From assembly GCA_031422195.1 (NCBI GenBank), contig JANOPZ010000003.1:1-12754 (forward strand): a stretch of 12,754 nucleotides of DNA, written 5' to 3'. The first letter of the stretch is position 1. Each line of letters opens with the position of its first letter. The stretch is from JALOTE01 sp031422195. Lineage in GTDB: Bacteria; Pseudomonadota; Alphaproteobacteria; Rhizobiales; Rhizobiaceae. Positions 8,016-12,754 of the stretch are shown here, piece by piece. Made by a program: the position numbers and the translations under genes. Below the pieces are notes generated by a model. It was not told the DNA's origin and did no database searches. It saw only the letters and a list, made by a program, of their open reading frames with translations.

Positions 8016-8035
8016 AGTTTAACATCGAATAATGT
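7995..8035 (+). promoter_or_regulatory. Possible proS promoter/operator region with inverted repeats
   Basis: On the plus strand TTGTCA (8009-8014) is followed after 15 bp by TAATGT (8030-8035), a weak sigma-70-like arrangement that could start the proS transcript. Two inverted repeats overlap it: AACTGT (7995-8000) with ACAGTT (8014-8019), and GTTAA (8004-8008) with TTAAC (8019-8023). The TTAA pair is 10 bp apart, not the 7 bp of a CtrA site. The same bases hold the minus-strand -35 boxes, so this may be a divergent control region. Confidence 0.27.
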
Positions 8036-8160
8036 GCTGCGCTGCAACATAAGATATCTGAGATTGAACCTGCCTTTATTTTCCCGGGAAGGGGCTTTAG
8101 ACAGTGCACAACAATGCGGGCTAGTCCGCGATTCTCAAGTGTTTCAGGGTTGCTTCGCCA
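8036..8160 (+). other. Untranslated leader of proS, small hairpins only
   Basis: The 125 bases before proS contain no convincing gene. Two short symmetrical elements are visible: the 10-bp palindrome TTCCCGGGAA at 8081-8090, and a 5-bp hairpin GCGGG-CTAG-TCCGC at 8116-8129 (one G-T pair). The Shine-Dalgarno before proS is poor (CAGGG at 8145-8149, 11 bases from the ATG). I see no T-box, known riboswitch or leader peptide with a run of proline codons. Confidence 0.35.
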
Positions 8161-9498
8161 ATGCGTTTGTCTCGTTATTTTTTACCAATACTAAAAGAAA
8201 ATCCTCAAGATGCGGAAATCGTTTCGCACCGTCTGATGGCGCGTGCTGGCATGATCCGTCAGCAGGCGGCTGGCATCTATTCATGGTTGCCTCTTGGCAA
8301 GCGAACGTTGGAAAAAATCAACACTATTGTGCGCGAAGAGCAAAACCGCGCCGGTGCTATCGAGATTTTGATGCCGACCATTCAAGCGGCCAACCTATGG
8401 CGTGAAAGCGGGCGCTATGAGGCATATGGCGAGGAAATGCTGCGCATTAAAGACCGTAACGGCCGCGAACTCCTTTACGGGCCAACCAATGAAGAGGTCG
8501 TCACCGAAATCGTGCGCTCTTATGTTCGCTCGTATAAAGACTTACCGCTTAACCTGTATCACATTCAATGGAAATTCCGCGATGAGCGCCGCCCGCGTTT
8601 CGGCGTAATGCGTGGCCGCGAATTTTTGATGAAAGATGCGTATTCGTTTGACCTCAATTTCGAAGGCGCAAAGGCAGCCTATAACCGCATGTTCGTTTCA
8701 TATTTGCGTACGTTTGAGCGCTGCGGCCTTCGCTCCATTCCTATGCGCGCTGATACCGGCCCCATCGGTGGTGATCTCAGCCACGAGTTTATTGTGCTTG
8801 CCGACACTGGCGAGAGCCAGGTTTACTGCCATCGCGATTATCTTGGCTTTGATGTGCCTGCAGCCGGCGTCAATTATGATGATGATGCAGAAGTGGCTGG
8901 AATCGTTGGCAAATGGACAACGCCTTATGCTGCAACCGATGAAATGCATGATGAGGCGGCTTGGAACGCTATTGACGCTGCTTCGCAAGTGTCTGCGCGC
9001 GGCATTGAAGTGGGTCATATCTTTCACTTTGGAACCAAATATTCGGAACCGATGGGCGCAAAAGTGTTGGGGCCCGACGGCAAAGAACATGTGCTTTCCA
9101 TGGGCTCCTATGGCATTGGCCCTTCGCGTTTGATGGCTGCCATTATTGAAGCCAGCCATGATGACAACGGCATTATTTGGCCAAAATCAGTTGCGCCATT
9201 TGACGCCAGCCTCATCAATATGAAGGCCGGTGATGCGGCTTGCGATGCAATGTGTGAAACCATTGAGACTGCTTATGCCAATGCCGGGCTTGAGGTATTG
9301 TATGATGACACCGATGCGCGGGCAGGGGGCAAATTTGCTGCCGCTGACTTAATTGGCTTGCCAACGCAAATCATCGTGGGGCCGCGCGGCGCGGCGGCTG
9401 GCGAAGTTGAAATTAAAGACCGTAAATCGGGTGAGCGTCATACGCTTCCGTTGGATGCCGCAATCAATGCGCTTCTTGCGTCATACGGTAAGCACTAA
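8161..9498 (+). CDS. proS: Prolyl-tRNA synthetase, short alphaproteobacterial type
   Basis: Class II aminoacyl-tRNA synthetase that charges tRNA-Pro with proline in the cytosol. It has 445 residues. Visible parts are the motif 1 region (RAGMIRQQAAGIYSWLPLG, 28-46), GPTNEE (107-112), motif 2 (FRDERRPRFG, 139-148, running on to REFLMKDAYSF), RADTGPIGG (196-204), motif 3 (GSYGIGPSRL, 315-324) and the C-terminal anticodon-binding domain (about 345-440). The spacing between motifs 2 and 3 is only about 150 residues, so the large editing insertion of the E. coli enzyme is absent; related organisms rely on separate deacylases to clear Ala-tRNA-Pro. The N-terminus MRLSRYFLPILKENP is the usual one, which fixes the start. 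It is first in an operon with lolC, whose ATG overlaps the stop (TAATG). Confidence 0.97.
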   Translation: MRLSRYFLPILKENPQDAEIVSHRLMARAGMIRQQAAGIYSWLPLGKRTLEKINTIVREEQNRAGAIEILMPTIQAANLWRESGRYEAYGEEMLRIKDRNGRELLYGPTNEEVVTEIVRSYVRSYKDLPLNLYHIQWKFRDERRPRFGVMRGREFLMKDAYSFDLNFEGAKAAYNRMFVSYLRTFERCGLRSIPMRADTGPIGGDLSHEFIVLADTGESQVYCHRDYLGFDVPAAGVNYDDDAEVAGIVGKWTTPYAATDEMHDEAAWNAIDAASQVSARGIEVGHIFHFGTKYSEPMGAKVLGPDGKEHVLSMGSYGIGPSRLMAAIIEASHDDNGIIWPKSVAPFDASLINMKAGDAACDAMCETIETAYANAGLEVLYDDTDARAGGKFAAADLIGLPTQIIVGPRGAAAGEVEIKDRKSGERHTLPLDAAINALLASYGKH

Positions 9499-10781
9499 TG
9501 GCCGTTGAAGGACAAACTATAAAAGCAGCCGGGCCGTTTTCTGCTTTTGAGCGCATGATGGCCATGCGCTATTTGCGGGCACGGCGCAAAGAAGCGTTTG
9601 TTTCGGTTATTGCGATTTTCTCGTTCATCGGCATCATGTTAGGCGTCGCCACGCTTATTATCGTAATGGCGGTGCTGAACGGTTTTCGCACTGAATTACT
9701 GTCTCGCATTTTGGGCGTCAACGGCCACATGATTGTGCAACCTATCGAAAGCCCGCTGACCGAATTTGATTTAATTGCGCAACGCATTGCCGCCGTGCCG
9801 GGTGTGCGCTTGGCCTCGCCTCTGGTGGAAGGGCAAACCTTGTCTTCTGGCAAAATCGGCGCTGGCACAGGCGCTTTGGTGCGCGGCGTCCGTGAGCAGG
9901 ATATCAAACAGTTTCCGTTGGTTGCAGGCAATATTCGCCAAGGCACACTCGAAGGCTTTGATACGACCGGCGGCATCGCCATTGGTGCGCGCATGGCAGA
10001 GAATTTGGGCCTTGGTCTGGGCGATATTTTGACGCTTGTTTCGCCCGAGGGCGACGTTACAGCGTTTGGCACAACGCCGCGGGTCAAGGGCTATCCTGTT
10101 ACCGCCGTATTTGAAATTGGCATGAGCGAATATGATGCGTCGATCGTATTTTTGCCGCTGACAGAAGCACAGGCGTACTTTAATTCCGATGGCATCGTGC
10201 AGTCTATCGAGGTGTTTCTTGACGATCCAGATCAGGTCGATGAATTGCGCGAAGCTATTACAGAAGCGCCTTTGCGGCCTGTGTTCCTGACAGATTGGCG
10301 GCAGCGAAATAAAACGTTTTTCTCGGCCCTCGAGCTTGATCGCAATGTGCAGTTCATTGTGCTGTCGATGATTATTTTGGTTGCGGCGCTGAACATTGTT
10401 TCCGGTCTAATCATGCTGGTCAAAGACAAAGGCCGTGATATTGCAATTATGCGCACCATGGGCGCAAAAAGCGGGTCAATTATGCGGATATTTATTATGA
10501 CCGGCTCTGTGATTGGCGTGCTCGGCACATTAACCGGCTTTGCTGTCGGCCTGCTTTTTGTAAAAAATATCAAGTCAGTACAGAGCGCGATTGATGCAAT
10601 TACTGGCGGACAAGTTTGGGATCCGACGGTGCGCTATTTGTCCGAAATCCCCGCAAGGATCGATCCTCAAGAAACCGGTTTGGTCTTACTGATGGGTTTG
10701 ACCTTGTCATTTTTGGCCACACTTTATCCGGCGTGGCGAGCCGCAAAGCTCGATCCTGTCGAGGCTTTGCGCTACGAATGA
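9498..10781 (+). CDS. lolC: Lipoprotein-releasing ABC transporter permease (LolC/LolE family)
   Basis: Inner-membrane permease of the Lol system, which extracts outer-membrane lipoproteins and hands them to the periplasmic chaperone LolA. The 427 residues give the MacB/FtsX-like layout: a cytoplasmic N-terminus with ERMMAMRYLRARR, TM1 at about 35-62, a large periplasmic domain (about 63-280), then TM2 (284-308), TM3 (331-355) and TM4 (393-412), ending with the conserved LDPVEALRYE. The stretch KDKGRDIAIMRTMGA (309-323) is the cytoplasmic coupling loop that contacts the ATPase. Its ATG overlaps the proS stop, and its stop overlaps the lolD start (ATGA). Only one permease gene is present next to lolD, so the complex is probably a homodimer rather than LolC plus LolE. 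This form has been called LolF in some literature. Confidence 0.93.
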   Translation: MAVEGQTIKAAGPFSAFERMMAMRYLRARRKEAFVSVIAIFSFIGIMLGVATLIIVMAVLNGFRTELLSRILGVNGHMIVQPIESPLTEFDLIAQRIAAVPGVRLASPLVEGQTLSSGKIGAGTGALVRGVREQDIKQFPLVAGNIRQGTLEGFDTTGGIAIGARMAENLGLGLGDILTLVSPEGDVTAFGTTPRVKGYPVTAVFEIGMSEYDASIVFLPLTEAQAYFNSDGIVQSIEVFLDDPDQVDELREAITEAPLRPVFLTDWRQRNKTFFSALELDRNVQFIVLSMIILVAALNIVSGLIMLVKDKGRDIAIMRTMGAKSGSIMRIFIMTGSVIGVLGTLTGFAVGLLFVKNIKSVQSAIDAITGGQVWDPTVRYLSEIPARIDPQETGLVLLMGLTLSFLATLYPAWRAAKLDPVEALRYE

Positions 10782-11464
10782 TTGATCGCACCCCCATTTT
10801 AGAATTTCGCCATGTTGACCGCTGGTATGGTTCTGGTGAGAAGCAACTCAGCATTTTGAAAAATGCAAATTTGGCCATTTACCCCGGCGAAATGGTGGCT
10901 TTGGTCGCTCCATCTGGGGCCGGTAAATCAACTTTGCTGCATTTAGCGGGCCTGCTCGAATCCCCAAACCATGGCGAAATCTGGGTTGGGGATCGCAACG
11001 CCGCTAAATTTACCGATGCTGAACGCACCACAGTTCGCCGTGAAGACATTGGTTTCGTGTATCAATTTCACCATTTGCTGCCTGAATTTTCAGCTCTTGA
11101 AAATGTGATGATTCCGCAAATGATAGCGGGGCTTGCAAAGGAAGAAGCTGCGCGACGTGCTCTAGAACTTTTGGCCTATATGAAACTCGCCCCGCGTGCC
11201 TCGCATCGCCCCGCCGAATTATCAGGCGGTGAACAGCAGCGCGTTGCAATTGCCCGTGCTGTTGCTAACGCTCCAAGGTTGCTTATGGCAGACGAGCCAA
11301 CCGGCAACCTTGATCCGCAAACCGCAAGTTATGTGTTTGAAGCCCTTGAGGCATTGGTGCGCAATTCGGGCCTTGCGGCCCTAATCGTTACGCATAATCA
11401 TGATCTGGCCCAAAGAATGGACCGGATCATAACCTTGCGTGACGGACAGATTGTCCCGTTCTAA
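10778..11464 (+). CDS. lolD: Lipoprotein-releasing system ATP-binding protein LolD
   Basis: Cytoplasmic ATPase that drives lipoprotein release through the neighbouring permease. From the ATG at 10778, which overlaps the lolC stop as ATGA, it has 228 residues, the family length. An in-frame extension back to 10616 lies inside lolC and is not used. Motifs are all intact: Walker A APSGAGKST (44-52), Q-loop glutamine 96 in VYQFHHLLPEF (the LolD/MacB-type Q-loop), ABC signature LSGGEQQR (148-155), Walker B LLMADEP (168-174) with catalytic Glu173, D-loop GNLD (176-179) and switch histidine 206 in THNHDLA. The FHHLLPEFSALENV segment is what separates LolD from many other small ABC ATPases. The gene ends 3 bases from the convergent OmpA-family gene. 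Confidence 0.95.
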   Translation: MIDRTPILEFRHVDRWYGSGEKQLSILKNANLAIYPGEMVALVAPSGAGKSTLLHLAGLLESPNHGEIWVGDRNAAKFTDAERTTVRREDIGFVYQFHHLLPEFSALENVMIPQMIAGLAKEEAARRALELLAYMKLAPRASHRPAELSGGEQQRVAIARAVANAPRLLMADEPTGNLDPQTASYVFEALEALVRNSGLAALIVTHNHDLAQRMDRIITLRDGQIVPF

Positions 11465-11467
11465 TCT

Positions 11468-12754
11468 TTAGTTCCGGGCCACCGGCGCAACAAGCGCTGT
11501 GATGCGGCGAATGGTGACGCGTCTGTTTTGTGCTTCAGGTTTTTGCGTCCGCACCTTGAGGTAGCGCTCGCCGTAGCCCTGTGTCGTTAGGTTTTCGGGT
11601 GGAATACCAAACACATCGGTCAACGCAACTGCAACCGCTTCGGCGCGACGGTCAGACAGCACCAAATTGGCCTGATCTTTACCGACAGCATCGGTATGGC
11701 CCTCAATGAGGAATGTCTCGCCTGGGTTCTTCTTCAAAATTTCGACCATGGCATCAGCAACATTGGAAAGCTTCTCAACTTGGTTTTCTTGAATAGTTGC
11801 CTTGCCAAAATCAAATGTCAAAGAGTCCATGTCAATCCGGCGAACCTTGTCGCGCACACGCGCCGAACGTTTGACCTCATTGACAGAATATAGCCGTTCA
11901 ACGCGCTCAACCGGCGGCTCCAGTAAAAAGCTCAAAAAGTCTGTTTGCTGTGCACTCGACGATACTAAAATATACTCGCGAATGGGAATGGTTAGCACCA
12001 ATGGTGGCAGGCTAAGGCCGGGGTCAATCCATTCCACATACTGCTCGCCGTCATATTCGGGCGCATAAGCCAAGACATACTCTTCACCGTTTGGCATCAC
12101 CCGCGTGCGCTGAATAATGTCACCAAACCGGTTGCGCAGTGTGATGATTTGCACGCCGCTTGGCCGCACGATCACTTCGCGGCTTCTGCCACGTGGCAGT
12201 TGGTCATAATAAACTTCGTCAGCGCGCGCTTGCAGCCTGTCAGAATCATTGTTTTGTATGATCAAGGTATTGTTAATATTGATGATTGTTCGGTTATCGA
12301 TCACTTGAATGATGTTGATTTCCGGCTGCGGCGGAGGTGCAATAATGGCAGGAAGTGCGGCAACACGTTGCCCGTTTTCAGCCTGAATATCTGGCACAAT
12401 AACATCCGATGTTGTAGATTGCGCTTCAACATCGCTGACAGGCGGAGGGGCAGCTGGTTCTGCAGGTGCTACAACTTCTGGTGCAGCTTGGCCTTCTACC
12501 GCAGGCGCTTCAGGCTCTTTAGCGCTGTCTAAAACCGGCGCACCATTTTCTACGGGTAACACCACATCGGGCGTAACCAATGTTTCCGGGGTTGACGGCT
12601 CAACCGCTGGCGCAGGTTCTGGAGTCGGTTCCACCGCTGGCACAGGCTCTGGTGTTGGTTCCACCGCTGGCGCAGGTTCTGGTGTTGGTTCCACCGCTGG
12701 CACAGGCTCTGGTGTTGGCTCAACCGCAGGCGCAGGTTCTGGTGTTGGCTCAAC
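11468..12754 (-). CDS. OmpA-family envelope protein with proline-rich repeat region (N-terminus outside window)
   Basis: The visible 428 residues are the C-terminal part of a larger protein; the frame stays open to the window edge. A GTG at 12701-12703 could be read as a start, but it is a valine codon inside the repeat. In order there are five decapeptide repeats (12605-12754), a low-complexity Pro/Ala/Glu region (to about 12320), a central part of no recognised family with an Asn/Ile-rich stretch and beta-type sequence (about 12310-11830), and a C-terminal OmpA-like domain (about 11821-11498). That domain has DSLTFDFGKATI, the LIEGHTDAVG block with the Asp that binds diaminopimelate, LSDRRAEAVAVAL, GYGER and the NRRV arginine. 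It should therefore hold peptidoglycan from the periplasm or outer membrane. No signal peptide or barrel can be judged, because the N-terminus is missing. Confidence 0.88.
   Translation of the reverse strand, partial: VEPTPEPAPAVEPTPEPVPAVEPTPEPAPAVEPTPEPVPAVEPTPEPAPAVEPSTPETLVTPDVVLPVENGAPVLDSAKEPEAPAVEGQAAPEVVAPAEPAAPPPVSDVEAQSTTSDVIVPDIQAENGQRVAALPAIIAPPPQPEINIIQVIDNRTIININNTLIIQNNDSDRLQARADEVYYDQLPRGRSREVIVRPSGVQIITLRNRFGDIIQRTRVMPNGEEYVLAYAPEYDGEQYVEWIDPGLSLPPLVLTIPIREYILVSSSAQQTDFLSFLLEPPVERVERLYSVNEVKRSARVRDKVRRIDMDSLTFDFGKATIQENQVEKLSNVADAMVEILKKNPGETFLIEGHTDAVGKDQANLVLSDRRAEAVAVALTDVFGIPPENLTTQGYGERYLKVRTQKPEAQNRRVTIRRITALVAPVARN
12605..12754 (-). repeat. In-frame 30-bp tandem repeat (decapeptide VEPTPEP[A/V]PA), at least five copies
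   Basis: Five consecutive 30-bp units encode VEPTPEPAPA and VEPTPEPVPA alternately, so the true DNA period is 60 bp (units with GCGCAGGTTCT and with GCACAGGCTCT alternate on the plus strand). The adjacent sixth unit is degenerate (VEPSTPET). The array reaches the window edge and probably continues. The peptide is proline- and glutamate-rich and should form an extended, acidic, flexible spacer. Confidence 0.95.

Noticed and set aside
7861..8022. GTG-initiated frame of about 53 codons on the plus strand in the intergenic region
   Set aside because: No ribosome binding site precedes it, it starts just after the terminator hairpin, and its C-terminal codons run through the possible promoter elements. 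A structured RNA fits the segment better.
8005..8022. TTAA-N-TTAA pair resembling a CtrA binding site
   Set aside because: The half-sites are 10 bp apart instead of the 7 bp required by the CtrA consensus.
7843..8160. SRP RNA, tmRNA or a tRNA in the intergenic region
   Set aside because: The SRP domain IV GGAAGGA-type loop, a tRNA T-loop GGTTCGAATCC pattern and tmRNA ends were looked for on both strands and not seen.
7947..8405. 152-codon plus-strand frame across the intergenic region into proS
   Set aside because: It overlaps the first 80 codons of proS in another frame, has no Shine-Dalgarno, and the product has no family resemblance.
9569..10087. 172-codon minus-strand frame inside lolC
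   Set aside because: Antisense shadow of a conserved gene; composition rich in Pro, Arg, Ser and Thr without domain-like pattern or ribosome binding site.
10616..10777. N-terminal extension of LolD upstream of its ATG
   Set aside because: The extra 54 codons overlap the conserved end of lolC in another frame. The ATG overlapping the lolC stop gives the normal LolD length and N-terminus.
12550..12753. 67-codon minus-strand frame with a SQHQNLRLRLSQHQ-type repeat
   Set aside because: This is the 30-bp repeat array of the OmpA-family gene read in the wrong frame.

Overview
The window is a gene-dense stretch of an alphaproteobacterial chromosome, most likely from the order Hyphomicrobiales (Rhizobiales). 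This rests on gene order and protein type: nuoL-nuoM-nuoN is followed directly by a stand-alone biotin ligase, ribonuclease J, methylmalonyl-CoA epimerase and a DUF1467 membrane protein, and then by proS-lolC-lolD. The proteins read like ordinary alphaproteobacterial orthologues, including a short ProRS and a single LolC/E-type permease. Base composition is roughly balanced, lower in GC than many rhizobia. I cannot name a genus.

Layout. (1) Positions 1-7786 are one plus-strand run of seven genes with gaps of 16 bases or less, or with overlapping stop and start codons: the 3' part of nuoL (cut by the window edge), nuoM, nuoN, birA, rnj, mce and a DUF1467 gene. The first three encode the proton-pumping membrane subunits of respiratory complex I. 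BirA attaches biotin to carboxylases. Methylmalonyl-CoA epimerase acts just after the biotin-dependent propionyl-CoA carboxylase, so birA and mce may be linked in metabolism. RNase J is an RNA-processing nuclease. (2) Positions 7787-8160 are the only long non-coding stretch. It begins with a perfect hairpin terminator, which has its better U-tract and a UUCG loop on the minus strand. It continues with a GC-rich segment that may encode a minus-strand small RNA of about 150 nt, then a possible divergent promoter region and the proS leader. (3) Positions 8161-11464 are a second plus-strand operon, proS-lolC-lolD, whose stop and start codons overlap. It covers prolyl-tRNA charging and lipoprotein extraction from the inner membrane. 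(4) Positions 11468-12754, on the minus strand, encode the C-terminal part of a large OmpA-domain envelope protein with a Pro/Glu/Ala-rich decapeptide repeat. It converges on lolD with only 3 bases between them.

Almost everything is conserved housekeeping sequence, and I see no mobile element, CRISPR array, tRNA, rRNA or defence system. The best candidate for something undescribed is the possible small RNA at 7815-7969. The repeat stalk of the OmpA-family protein and the very tight lolD/OmpA convergent junction are secondary points of interest.
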